Assembly (NCBI GenBank): GCA_030583885.1 | Contig: CP129480.1 | Location: 1,488,001-1,552,000 of the forward strand | Direction of reading: 5' to 3' | Length of the DNA stretch: 64,000 nucleotides | Origin: Anaerolineales bacterium | GTDB taxonomy: Bacteria; Chloroflexota; Anaerolineae; Anaerolineales; Villigracilaceae | In this document: piece by piece, positions 24,705-35,913 of the stretch | Numbering within the stretch: the stretch's first letter is position 1 | How the letters are laid out: each line of letters begins with the position of its first letter | Program-made: the position numbers and the translations under genes | Notes under the pieces: generated by a model | The model's database searches: none | Seen by the model: the letters and a program-made list of their open reading frames with translations, nothing else | What the model was told of the DNA's origin: nothing

Positions 24705-24896
24705 TCAATCCGCTTTATCTGAAATGATCTCGATGCCCGGCAGTTTATCCGCCAGCATATAGGTCTTATGTATCAACACCGGCAGGCATTGCGCACAAAT
24801 ATACTTCGTTTCATTTTTGAATATCATGTGCAGCAATGGGGTCTGGTCGTCCGTGCGGTTGCAGCTCAAACATGCCTTTTCTTTTTGTGTGGTCAT
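24705..24896 (-). CDS. Small zinc-ribbon-like protein
   Basis: A 63-residue protein with two CxxC knuckles, CLSC (about 9-12) and CAQC (about 34-37), which could bind one zinc. AGGAG precedes the ATG. It lies between murJ and an SDR gene in the same orientation. No family is recognised. Confidence 0.65.
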   Translation of the reverse strand: MTTQKEKACLSCNRTDDQTPLLHMIFKNETKYICAQCLPVLIHKTYMLADKLPGIEIISDKAD

Positions 24897-24903
24897 ACTT
24901 CTC

Positions 24904-25695
24904 CTAAAACGTTCCCTTGACCATGCCGCCGTCCACGCTCAACATGACGCCGGTGATGTAGGATGCGGCAGGGCTGACGAGGAATACAGCGGCATTGGCG
25001 AACTCTGCGGGTGTTGCCATCCTCCCGAACGGACTCTCTGCTGCCTGCCGCTTCGCCTCCTCCTCGACCGTGGAGTTGTTCGCTTTTGCCCGAACCTCCA
25101 ACAACTCTGTGACTCGTTCGGTCTCCGTCCAGCCTGGAATGATGGAGTTGACGCGGATACCTTCCTTCCCCAAGTCCAGCGCGAGGGATTTCGTCAAGCC
25201 AATGGTTGCCAGGCGGATGCTGTTCGATAGGATCAGGTTTGGAATTGGTTGTTTCACCGAAAGCGAGGTGACCGTGAGAATGCTGGCGGCGTTCGACTTC
25301 CGCAAATGGGGAAGCGCCGATTGTATCAAACGCACGTGAGCCATCAGGCACAGGTCGATGCCTTTTTGCCAGTCTTCCTCGCTGAGTGACTCCAGTGCGC
25401 CGGGCTTCGGTCCTCCGGTGTTGGTGATCAGAATATCCAGTCCGCCGAGGGATTCCGCTGCCTGATGAACCAGTTTCTCGGGTCCATCAGGCAAACTGAC
25501 ATCGCCAGCAAGCCCGATTGCCTGTGACCCCGTTTCCTTTTGCAGTTTCTCCGCCTTTGTTTTAATTTTTCCATCCTCCCGCCCGTTGATGGCAACCTTG
25601 CAGCCTTCCTTTGCCAATGCCAGAGCGGCGGCGTAGCCCAGTCCCTGTGACGAACCAGTGACGAGGGCGCGTTTGTTTTTTAGGTGTAAGTCCAT
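24904..25695 (-). CDS. SDR-family protein with atypical catalytic residues
   Basis: A 263-residue Rossmann-fold protein close to 3-oxoacyl-ACP reductase. The cofactor motif is TGSSQGLG (about 14-21), NTGG replaces NNAG, and TSLS supplies the Ser. The usual YxxxK is not there: the aligned stretch reads LSNSIRLATIGLTKSLA, so Tyr is Leu/Asn and Lys is Ile/Arg. The VDGGM C-terminus is normal. An SDR subgroup with an imperfect catalytic tetrad is known; activity cannot be assumed. Confidence 0.85.
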   Translation of the reverse strand: MDLHLKNKRALVTGSSQGLGYAAALALAKEGCKVAINGREDGKIKTKAEKLQKETGSQAIGLAGDVSLPDGPEKLVHQAAESLGGLDILITNTGGPKPGALESLSEEDWQKGIDLCLMAHVRLIQSALPHLRKSNAASILTVTSLSVKQPIPNLILSNSIRLATIGLTKSLALDLGKEGIRVNSIIPGWTETERVTELLEVRAKANNSTVEEEAKRQAAESPFGRMATPAEFANAAVFLVSPAASYITGVMLSVDGGMVKGTF

Positions 25696-25714
25696 GGTTT
25701 TCTCCTTGATTTCA

Positions 25715-25796
25715 TGTCATTGCGAGACGATGATTTTCCGTCGAAGCAATCTCATACATAGTGGAGACTGCTTCGCAAAAAACGCTCGCAGCGACA
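25715..25796. repeat. REP-like nested palindrome
   Basis: Outer arms TGTCATTGCGAG (25715-25726) and CTCGCAGCGACA (25785-25796) enclose inner arms GAAGCAATCTC (25743-25753) and GAGACTGCTTC (25764-25774 region). This layout is a common dispersed intergenic element in bacterial genomes. It fills the gap between the SDR and DUF503 genes. Confidence 0.75.
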
Positions 25797-26078
25797 TCAG
25801 ATGAGTTCAATCTTTGTATCCCAGACATCCCCATCCGTCCAGTTCGCTTTCACCCATTTTGCCACAGTTTGCAGCGCAGATTGTAAAAAGGCGTGGTCAT
25901 TTCCCACCATCGCGCAGACAATGACGGCTTCGTCCCATTTGTCGTGCAAGTCCATCTCCGCCACAGAGACGTTGAACTCACGCCGCAAACGCGAGATAAG
26001 CGGTTTGATCTGTCCGCGTTTGTCTTTGAGCGAGTTGCAGAGCGGGAGGTGGAGGTGAATGGTGAGGGTGACAAGCAT
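25797..26078 (-). CDS. DUF503 family protein
   Basis: A 93-residue protein starting MLVTLTIHLHLPLCNSLKDKR, with SLK.KR.....L..R.R..FNVS..E.D.HD.W matching DUF503 (YlxP-like), a small cytoplasmic protein found near translation genes. A longer in-frame reading would run through folC on the other strand and is rejected. Confidence 0.85.
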   Translation of the reverse strand: MLVTLTIHLHLPLCNSLKDKRGQIKPLISRLRREFNVSVAEMDLHDKWDEAVIVCAMVGNDHAFLQSALQTVAKWVKANWTDGDVWDTKIELI

Positions 26079-26126
26079 ATCAATTTTCGACTTGCGGTTT
26101 ACGATTTTCGATTTACAATCCCAAGC

Positions 26127-27453
26127 ATGGACATAGAAACCCGATACAACCAAGCCCTTGACTACCTGTATTCCTTCGTGGATTATAGCCTGAAACATTC
26201 GTCCGAACTGGCCAAGGCGGACTTCAACCTCGACCGCATGTTCGCGTTGATGGAGTCGCTGGGCGAGCCGCAGACGAAATACCCCATCATCCACGTGGCG
26301 GGGACGAAGGGCAAGGGGTCCGTCTCGGCGTTATGTGCGGCGGGATTGCAGGCAGCGGGGTATACGGTCGGTCTTTATACCTCTCCGCACCTGTTGGATT
26401 ATACGGAACGGATTCAGATCAACGGCGAACCGATCTTGCATGAGCAGCTGGTGGAATTGGTCGACGAGATCAAACCGCATGTGGCGAAGATTGAGAAGCT
26501 GACCACCTTTGAAATCACAACTGCGCTGGCGTTCATGGCGTTTGCCAAATATGGCGCGAATGCCGCGGTCTTTGAAGTCGGCTTGGGCGGCAGGCTGGAT
26601 GCAACCAACGTCGTCACGCCAAAGGTTTCGGTCATCACGTCGCTTTCGTACGACCACACCGCAGTACTTGGAAATACACTTGCATTGATCGCAGGAGAGA
26701 AGGCGGGCATCATCAAGCAAGGCGTGCCCGTGGTCTCTGCTCCGCAAAAGGATGAAGCGCTCGAGGTTGTGATTCGTGCAGCCAAATTAAAAAAATGCGA
26801 GTTTACGCTGGTTGGAAAAGATGTAAAGTTTGAGTTCATGGAATCATCTTTGGATGGGCAAACATTGACCGTGGAAAGCGGGCGGTCCACGGTCCGCGGT
26901 CCACGGTCTTCGGTCAAAATACGAATTCCATTACTTGGCTCATACCAGATCGAAAACGCGGCAGCGGCGTATGCGGCGTTGAAGGCAAGCAGGATTCCAA
27001 TTACGGATGAACAGATCCAAAAGGGATTTTCTCAGGTACAATGGCGCGCGCGCTTTGAAGTGGCCCGCCTCGACCCTCCGCTGGTATTTGACTCTGCCCA
27101 TAATCAGGATTCGTTCGAGAAGCTGTCTGATACGCTCGATACGTACTTCCCAGACAAGTCCGTCTATCTCATTTTCGGCGCATCAGAGGATAAGAATATT
27201 CCCGGCATGTTTGCGGCGATGAAAGCAAAGATAAAGAAACTCATCGTCACGCGCGCCGACCATCCGCGGGCTTTGAGCGTGGAACATATTCAGGGTCTCG
27301 CGGAGCAGGCTGGGGTGGAGTCAGAAGCGCTGGTTCCCGTCAAGGATGCGCTGCGGCGGGCGTTGGATTTGTCCTCGAAAGATGGTAGCATTGTGTTATC
27401 CGCCGGCTCGATGTTCGTGACCGCGGAAGTCATGCAGGAATGGAAGTTATTGA

Positions 27454-27476
<23 letters not shown>
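26127..27476 (+). CDS. folC: Folylpolyglutamate/dihydrofolate synthase
   Basis: A 449-residue Mur-ligase-type enzyme adding glutamate to folates. The P-loop GTKGKGS (about 53-59), SPHL..YTERI, TTFEITTALAF and SYDHTAVLG are present, with FDSAHNQDS in place of the usual DGAHN. Between about 252 and 262 the protein carries SGRSTVRGPRSS, encoded by near-repeats of GGTCCACGGTC (26882-26915), a small in-frame low-complexity insertion. The ATG has TACAAT (26114-26119) seven bases upstream and no Shine-Dalgarno. Confidence 0.93.
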
Positions 27477-29928
<2,452 letters not shown>

Positions 29929-29950
29929 TCCTCGGTCATTCCATGAGATG

Positions 29951-29994
29951 AAAAAACGCAAAACACAATAGTCATTGTTGTGTTTTGCGTTTTT
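29951..29994 (+). terminator. Rho-independent terminator after lon
   Basis: An A/T-flanked stem AAAACGCAAAACACAA with its complement (29951-29968 with 29978-29994) runs into T-rich sequence. Confidence 0.85.
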
Positions 29995-30014
29995 GGTTTT
30001 ACAATTGTCCTGCG

Positions 30015-30836
30015 ATGAACCTCTTTCCCGTTTCCCTCGAAAACAGGGTTGTCATCATCACCGGCGCATCCTCCGGTTTTGGCGAGGATGCCGCGCTACT
30101 CTTTGCAAAGGAGGGGTGCAAGGTGGTGCTGGCCGCGCGCCGTATAGACCGCCTGCAATATCTTGCCGCAAAAATACAGGATGCGGGTGGCGAAGCCATC
30201 GCCATTCCGGTGGACATTGTAAATCCCGCCGATGTGGATATTATGCTGAAATCAGCGCTCGATCTATACGGGCAGATCGACATTCTCTTCAATAATGCCG
30301 GCATCGGCCGGGTGGCATGGTTTGAGGAACATTCCGCTGAACGCGATATTGAAATGCTTATCAGGGTTAATCTCATCAGCCTGATGCAGGTCACACGCTC
30401 GGTGCTTCCGCACATGCTGAAACGCCGCGGGGGACATATCATCAACATGATCTCGGTCGCAGGCCTTATCTCACCGCCGTTGATTGCGAGTTATTCTGCG
30501 AGTAAGTATGGCGTGCGCGCCTTCACCGATGCGCTGCGCCGCGAAGTTGCGCCGTTTGGCATCAAAGTCAGCGGCATGTATCCCGGCCCTGCCTCCACCG
30601 AGTTTGGCTGGCACATTGGAAAAAACAAAGCCTATGGCTCCTTTCGAAAAAAGATTAATATACGAATGACATCCGAGTATGTCGCCCGCCGTGTGGTGGA
30701 TGTTGCCAAACGTCCGCGCCGCAGCCTGGTCATTCCGTGGTGGTTCCGCATCATCACCACGTTCGATATGCTTTTTCCCGTTGCTGTTGACTGGATATCT
30801 TATATATTTTCAAGAATCAAACACAAATCGGATTAG
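30015..30836 (+). CDS. Classical short-chain dehydrogenase/reductase
   Basis: A 273-residue SDR with all canonical parts: TGASSGFG (about 16-23), NNAGIG (about 92-97), catalytic Ser in ISVAG and YSASK (about 157-161). The C-terminal 40 residues are hydrophobic and basic, suggesting membrane association. The ATG at 30015 is used because a longer frame would run back through the lon terminator. TACAAT lies nine bases upstream of the start. The substrate is unknown. Confidence 0.88.
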   Translation: MNLFPVSLENRVVIITGASSGFGEDAALLFAKEGCKVVLAARRIDRLQYLAAKIQDAGGEAIAIPVDIVNPADVDIMLKSALDLYGQIDILFNNAGIGRVAWFEEHSAERDIEMLIRVNLISLMQVTRSVLPHMLKRRGGHIINMISVAGLISPPLIASYSASKYGVRAFTDALRREVAPFGIKVSGMYPGPASTEFGWHIGKNKAYGSFRKKINIRMTSEYVARRVVDVAKRPRRSLVIPWWFRIITTFDMLFPVAVDWISYIFSRIKHKSD

Positions 30837-30845
30837 GAGACTCGC

Positions 30846-31952
30846 GTGATTAAATCCCGTCTTGCCAAGCTTGCCGCCTCCCTGCGGACCTCGGATCTGG
30901 ATGCTGTTATTCTGAATCCGGGTCCCACGCTGAAATATCTCAGCGGGCTGAACTTCCATCTCATGGAACGCCCCGTCGTTTTATTCGTCGCGGCTGATAA
31001 AGATCCGGTGCTTGTTTTGCCTGAACTTGAATTACCCAAGGTGGATTTATTTCCATATAAGGTGAAAGCCTTTCCCTATGGCGAAAATCCGTCGGAGTGG
31101 AATGATGCTTTTCGGAAGGCGGCGCAGACCCTCCGTCTGGATGGGAGGCGCATTGGAGTCGAGCCGCGTCAACTGCGCCTGCTGGAATTCCGTCACGTAA
31201 AAGCGGGCGCTCCCGAAGCGGAATATCCCGATGCAACCGATGTGCTTTCGGAACTGCGTCTCAAAAAAGACAAAGCCGAAGTGGCTGCGATGCGCAGGGC
31301 GGTGAAGATCGCGCAGGCGGCGCTGGAGGCGGTCATCCCGCAGATCAAAATCGGGATGACCGAACATGAATTGGCTTCCGAGTTGGTGATGCAATTGTTG
31401 AAGCACGGCTCTGAGTCGGAGATGCCCTTTGCGCCAATAGTCTCCGCGGGACCAAATTCGGCAAATCCACATGCCTCTCCCACCGACCGAAAATTACAGG
31501 CAGGCGATCTTCTAGTCGTGGATTGGGGTGCCACTTACGAAGGTTACATCTCCGACCTGACGCGCACCTTTGCAGTGGGCGAGGTGGATGAAGAATATAA
31601 AAAGATCCATGCCATCGTACAGGAATCCAATGCTGCCGGTCAGGCTGCCGCCAGGCCCGGAGTTCCCTGCGCAGATGTGGATCAAGCTGCACGCAAAGTG
31701 ATCGAGAAAGCAGGCTATGGAAAATATTTCCCCCATCGCACTGGCCACGGCATTGGCATGGAGGGACACGAGACTCCTTATATACGCGGCGATAACATGC
31801 AAATCCTCGAGCCTGGCATGGCCTTCACCGTGGAACCCGGCATTTACCTGACGGGCCGCAATGGCGTGCGCATTGAAGATAACATGGTGATTACCAAGGA
31901 TGGTGCGGAGAGTTTATCCGACATGCCGAGAGAGATACGGGTGGTGGGGTGA
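30846..31952 (+). CDS. Xaa-Pro dipeptidase/aminopeptidase (M24)
   Basis: A 368-residue metallopeptidase. The creatinase-like N-terminal domain (about 1-130) precedes a pita-bread domain. Metal ligands are visible: both Asp residues in VVDWGATYEGYISDLTRTF, the His in HRTGHGIGMEGHE and the two Glu residues in FTVEPGIYL and VRIEDNMVIT. The GTG at 30846 is preceded by AGGAG. Confidence 0.92.
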   Translation: MIKSRLAKLAASLRTSDLDAVILNPGPTLKYLSGLNFHLMERPVVLFVAADKDPVLVLPELELPKVDLFPYKVKAFPYGENPSEWNDAFRKAAQTLRLDGRRIGVEPRQLRLLEFRHVKAGAPEAEYPDATDVLSELRLKKDKAEVAAMRRAVKIAQAALEAVIPQIKIGMTEHELASELVMQLLKHGSESEMPFAPIVSAGPNSANPHASPTDRKLQAGDLLVVDWGATYEGYISDLTRTFAVGEVDEEYKKIHAIVQESNAAGQAAARPGVPCADVDQAARKVIEKAGYGKYFPHRTGHGIGMEGHETPYIRGDNMQILEPGMAFTVEPGIYLTGRNGVRIEDNMVITKDGAESLSDMPREIRVVG

Positions 31953-33223
31953 TGCGGCTTCGCGATTTTGATGAAAGGCATGGGAAGACAATATTGATCG
32001 GGGTGGTGTTATTAGTTTGGGGAATGATCATCCTATCTATTCGCTACCTTGGGCATCTTGAAACCTGGAATCTGTGGCATATTCCGGCAAACAAAAGGTT
32101 GTTCCTTGACTTTCGTCTTATCCCTGGTGCTGCCGAGACATTTCAAGCAGGGATGGATCCTGCTGTTTCAAATCCTTATGATCCCTCATTACGTCTTTTT
32201 AATTACCCTAGAATTTGGTACTGGTTGTTCAATTTGAATATTACACAGGACGATACAATATGGATCAGCATCATTTTGATCATCCTGTTTTTTCTAATAC
32301 TCTTTATTTTTCCTGAAAAGATTCGAGTGCGGGATGTGCCACTTTTTCTGCTTTTTATTTTCTCACCCGCCTGTGTGCTCTTGTATGAAAGAGGCAATGT
32401 GGACCTTGCTTTCTTTACTTTGGCCGGATTGACTGTTCTGAGCGTGAAACGCCTGCCTGTAATTTCTGCCGTCGTTCTGCTAGTTGCCTCATTCTTCAAA
32501 TTATTTCCGTTTTTTGGATTGGCTGTGTTTCTTCACGAGAATAAAAAAAGATTTTACGCCTTTTTCATCGCGGTGACAGCAGTCTTTCTTACATACCTGT
32601 TTTTCAACATCGAAAGCCTGAAAGCTGCCTGGCTATTGACAGAACGTGGAATTAATCATTCGTACGGGGTGAATATTATCTTTTACCTTCTCAACAATGG
32701 ACTGCGTTCATTCTTGCCCGTGTTTTTTACAGTTTTTCAGGCTATACCTATAATGAGGTTCGCGCCGCATGTAACTGCTTTTATTGTATTGACCTGGGTT
32801 TTTGTTGCAGCGATAAGGCATAAGGGAGAGTTTCCAGTTGAATCCGAAAGGAATTTGGCTGCGTTTCGGCTCGGCGCTGCCATATATGTGGGCACATTTT
32901 TACTCGGCAACAATTGGAATTATCGTTTGGCGTTTTTACTGTTCACGATCCCGCAAATTTCTCATTGGTTTTTTGCATCCAAGGGAAAAAACCTCTTGTT
33001 TTATTCAACATTGCTTATCCTAATGCTTGCCACATGTTGGTATACCATGGTCTTTGATTATAGCTTCTTGTTGTTTGGCGCGAAGAGCAAAACAACTTTG
33101 TATATATTCGATGAAACCATGAACTGGGGTGTATTTGCCGGGCTGGCATACCTTTTGATTGCCTCATCCCCGTCGTGGTTTCGTGCTCTTTCACTCAATC
33201 CATTTTCCAGGAATTCCGAATGA
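31952..33223 (+). CDS. GT87-like (DUF2029) polytopic glycosyltransferase
   Basis: A 423-residue protein with about 10-11 helices. The early loop FQAGMDPAVSNPYDP and the loop ERGNVDLAFF before helix 4 match the mannosyltransferase-type GT87/DUF2029 layout, in which polyprenol-linked sugars are substrates. Base composition is visibly more A+T rich than the neighbours, which suggests recent transfer or relaxed selection. It overlaps the upstream stop (TGATG) and the downstream DinB gene (ATGA). Confidence 0.75.
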   Translation: MRLRDFDERHGKTILIGVVLLVWGMIILSIRYLGHLETWNLWHIPANKRLFLDFRLIPGAAETFQAGMDPAVSNPYDPSLRLFNYPRIWYWLFNLNITQDDTIWISIILIILFFLILFIFPEKIRVRDVPLFLLFIFSPACVLLYERGNVDLAFFTLAGLTVLSVKRLPVISAVVLLVASFFKLFPFFGLAVFLHENKKRFYAFFIAVTAVFLTYLFFNIESLKAAWLLTERGINHSYGVNIIFYLLNNGLRSFLPVFFTVFQAIPIMRFAPHVTAFIVLTWVFVAAIRHKGEFPVESERNLAAFRLGAAIYVGTFLLGNNWNYRLAFLLFTIPQISHWFFASKGKNLLFYSTLLILMLATCWYTMVFDYSFLLFGAKSKTTLYIFDETMNWGVFAGLAYLLIASSPSWFRALSLNPFSRNSE

Positions 33224-33759
33224 GCGGGATAGTTTCGACGTATCTCAACCTAATGGACTCCCAGCGCGAATCCATCCTCTCCCTGCTGGATGGCTTGGGC
33301 TACGAACAACTCTGGCAGAGACCTGTGCCAAAGGACTGGAGCATCGGCGAGATCCTTGACCACAATTACCTGTTGATGGCATCCTCCTATCCCGTAGTGA
33401 AGTGGATTTGGAAGCTGGGTGCATGGTATGGACGCCTGCGCCGCAGCCGTCCCTATGCAACCGAAATCGAAGATGTGTACCGCGACCCAAAATTTCCGCA
33501 CTGGGTCGGCTTCCTGTGGACGCCGCGCTTTCACACCCGCAAACCTGTCACGCTCGAGCAGCTCAAAACAGAATTGCGCGATCTGCATGCCCGTATTCGT
33601 CAATTCTACGAAGGCAAGGATGAAGATGTGCTCGGCAACCTGTATCTTTTTGATCCTGTATTCGGCTGGGTTAATTTGATCATCACCCTGCGCATCGGCA
33701 TTTATCATGACCAGTTGCATTTCGACGATGTCTTAAAACAGTCCGCCGAATTTAAGTAA
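33220..33759 (+). CDS. DinB-family protein
   Basis: A 179-residue four-helix-bundle protein. Histidines of the usual metal site appear in EILDHNYLL (about 47) and IYHDQLHFDDVL near the C-terminus. DinB proteins include thiol-dependent transferases, and the substrate here is unknown. It overlaps the GT87-like stop (ATGA) and the next start (TAATG). Confidence 0.82.
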   Translation: MSGIVSTYLNLMDSQRESILSLLDGLGYEQLWQRPVPKDWSIGEILDHNYLLMASSYPVVKWIWKLGAWYGRLRRSRPYATEIEDVYRDPKFPHWVGFLWTPRFHTRKPVTLEQLKTELRDLHARIRQFYEGKDEDVLGNLYLFDPVFGWVNLIITLRIGIYHDQLHFDDVLKQSAEFK

Positions 33760-34248
33760 TGGATTTTGTCATTTCACCTGCTCAACCTGAACATGCCGGT
33801 AGCTTGACCGAAATTACCATCGCGGCGAAGCGTTATTGGAACTACCCGCAACGGTGGATCGAATTGTGGATTCCCGTACTCACGATGGATCGAATTGTGG
33901 ATTCCCGTACTCACGATCACACCTGATTACATTGCATCTCACGAGACATGGACAGTATTTATTGGAAATGAAGCGGCCGCTTATTACTCGTTCGCCGAAA
34001 ACAACGAAGGCCTGTGGCTCGACAACCTATGGGTTCTGCCTAAATTCATGGGGCTGGGAATTGGAACATCCCTCTTCCGCCATGCACTTGAAAAGGCAGG
34101 AGAGCACAACGCGTCCATCTTGAAGATCGAAGCCGACCCGCATGCCAAGGGTTTCTATGAGAAAATGGGCGCGCGGAAAGCAGGCGAACATCACGGCGGC
34201 GTGGACGGTCTGCCGCGCATTTTACCTGTTATGGAGATAAATCTGTGA
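33759..34248 (+). pseudogene. GNAT acetyltransferase split by a 31-bp tandem duplication
   Basis: Translation from the ATG at 33759 gives MDFVISPAQPEHAG... and then stops at 33924-33926 after 55 residues. The rest of a GNAT domain continues in another frame up to 34248, with GLWLDNLWVLPKFMGLGIG..L as the acetyl-CoA-binding motif and GFYEKMGA at the end. Removing one copy of the 31-bp repeat restores one frame of about 152 residues. It sits in an operon-like run between DinB and the DNA glycosylase. Confidence 0.88.
33855..33916 (+). repeat. Perfect 31-bp tandem duplication
   Basis: Positions 33855-33885 and 33886-33916 are identical. Because 31 is not a multiple of three the duplication shifts the GNAT reading frame. 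Confidence 0.97.
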
Positions 34249-34790
34249 CCACCTACTGCGATTACTGCAACTCCCACCCCGAAGATATCTTCAATAAAAA
34301 TTATCACGACACACAATACGGATTCCCGTTGAAGAGCGACGATGAATTATTCGAGCGCCTTGTGTTGGAGATCAATCAGGCGGGGCTTTCATGGATCACC
34401 ATCCTGAAGAAAGCGGATAATTTTCGCAAGGCGTACGACAGGTTCAAGATCGAAAAAATCGCCAAATACACCGAGAAAGACCGCGCCCGTCTACTGACGG
34501 ATGCGGGCATCATTCGTAACCGATTGAAGATCAACGCGGCGATCATCAATGCGCAGAAAATCCTCGAACTTAAGAAGGATTACGGCTCTTTCAAAGGCTG
34601 GCTTGATGTTAATCACCCGTCCACAAAAGATGAGTGGACAAAGCTATTCAAGCAAACCTTTGTTTTCACGGGCGGCGAGATCGTGAACGAATTCCTCATG
34701 TCCACGGGGTATCTGCACGGCGCGCATACCAAAGATTGTCCCATTTACAATAAGGTGGCGGCGCAAAAGCCTGCATGGATGCGAAAATAA
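34245..34790 (+). CDS. tag: DNA-3-methyladenine glycosylase I
   Basis: A 181-residue HhH-superfamily glycosylase removing 3-methyladenine. YCDYCNSHPED at the start and HTKDCPIYNK near the end supply the zinc ligands. Y.D.QYGFPLKSDDELFERLVLEINQAGLSW is the family signature and holds the catalytic Glu. The GTG start overlaps the GNAT stop (GTGA). Confidence 0.93.
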   Translation: MTTYCDYCNSHPEDIFNKNYHDTQYGFPLKSDDELFERLVLEINQAGLSWITILKKADNFRKAYDRFKIEKIAKYTEKDRARLLTDAGIIRNRLKINAAIINAQKILELKKDYGSFKGWLDVNHPSTKDEWTKLFKQTFVFTGGEIVNEFLMSTGYLHGAHTKDCPIYNKVAAQKPAWMRK

Positions 34791-34870
34791 ACCAGGGAGG
34801 ATGCCTTTGTGAAGAATTTCAAGGCAAAGCGGAGTGGGCAAAGTGCTGGTCCCCTCTTATACTTGGGGAA

Positions 34871-35881
34871 ATGAAACCGACCTTCGCCATTGCCGGAAAA
34901 CTCACGCGCGAATACCTCCTGCCTCCATCAGGCAATCCGCGGCTTGATGCTCCCGGTGGCAGTCTGTTGTATGCCGCAGGCGGGCTTGCCGTATGGGATT
35001 CATCCATTGGGCTGGTTGCGCGAATTAACGAAGAATACCCGCGTGAGTGGCTCAATGACCTTGAAGGGCGCGGCTTTGACATTGGCGGCATCCGCATCCA
35101 CCGTGAAGCACAGCCACTTGATCTCCGCAGTTTTATTGCATACACCGACAAAAACGAACGCACCGCCTCCAGCGCAGTTTCACATTTTGCGCGCCGCCAG
35201 TTGACCTTCCCAAAATCACTGCTTGGCTATCAACCTCTGGATGACTCGTATAGGAATCCGCAGGAGACAGACCCGGTCTCGCCTGCGGCGCTGGATGTGC
35301 CAAAGGATTTTCGGGATGCCGGTTTTGTGCATCTTTGTCCCTTTGACTTTACAAGCCAGAGTCAAATGGTCAGTCTCTTCAAAAACGCTTCCAACCAGAC
35401 CGTCTGCCTGGACCCGGCCCCGAGTTACATGAAACCCTCCCTCTGGCGCGACCTGCGAGTCGTCCTGCAAGGCGTTACCGCCTTCCATCCATCTGAAGAG
35501 GAGATGCGCACCCTCTTTTGGGGCGAGACCAATGACTTGTGGGAGATGGCGCGCCACGTCAGCGGATATGGACCGCAGGTCATTGTCGTCAAACGCGGCG
35601 CGCTTGGTCAATTGCTCTATGATGCGGCGGGAGATCATCGTTATGAAATTCCCGCCTATCCCTCGCGGATGGCAGACCCGACCGGGGCAGGTGACGCATT
35701 CTGCGGAGGCTTCCTGGCCGGCTTTCAGCGGACGATTGACCCGCTCATGGCGGTATTGCATGGAAATGTTTCCGCTTCCCTGAAAATAGAAGGGAGTGGT
35801 CCGTTCTATCCGTTGGATGTCATGCCCGGACTTGCCGAAGCGCGCCTGCATTCCTTAAAGGAAATGGCGCGGAAAGTATAG
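34871..35881 (+). CDS. PfkB-family carbohydrate kinase
   Basis: A 336-residue ribokinase-like sugar kinase. GGSLLYAAGGLAVWD near residue 28, CLDPAPSY, VVKRGALG and DPTGAGDAFCGGFLAG (anion hole and catalytic Asp) are present. The start at 34871 follows TATACT (34858-34863) by seven bases, which fits a leaderless message; a longer frame from 34775 would overlap the tag gene. The sugar substrate cannot be read from the sequence. Confidence 0.85.
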   Translation: MKPTFAIAGKLTREYLLPPSGNPRLDAPGGSLLYAAGGLAVWDSSIGLVARINEEYPREWLNDLEGRGFDIGGIRIHREAQPLDLRSFIAYTDKNERTASSAVSHFARRQLTFPKSLLGYQPLDDSYRNPQETDPVSPAALDVPKDFRDAGFVHLCPFDFTSQSQMVSLFKNASNQTVCLDPAPSYMKPSLWRDLRVVLQGVTAFHPSEEEMRTLFWGETNDLWEMARHVSGYGPQVIVVKRGALGQLLYDAAGDHRYEIPAYPSRMADPTGAGDAFCGGFLAGFQRTIDPLMAVLHGNVSASLKIEGSGPFYPLDVMPGLAEARLHSLKEMARKV

Positions 35882-35913
35882 TGTTTCATGTTTCACATAG
35901 TACGGATTTATCC

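Noticed and set aside
25715..25796. tRNA gene in the SDR-DUF503 gap
   Set aside because: The stems are nested palindromes with no TΨC or anticodon arm sequence.
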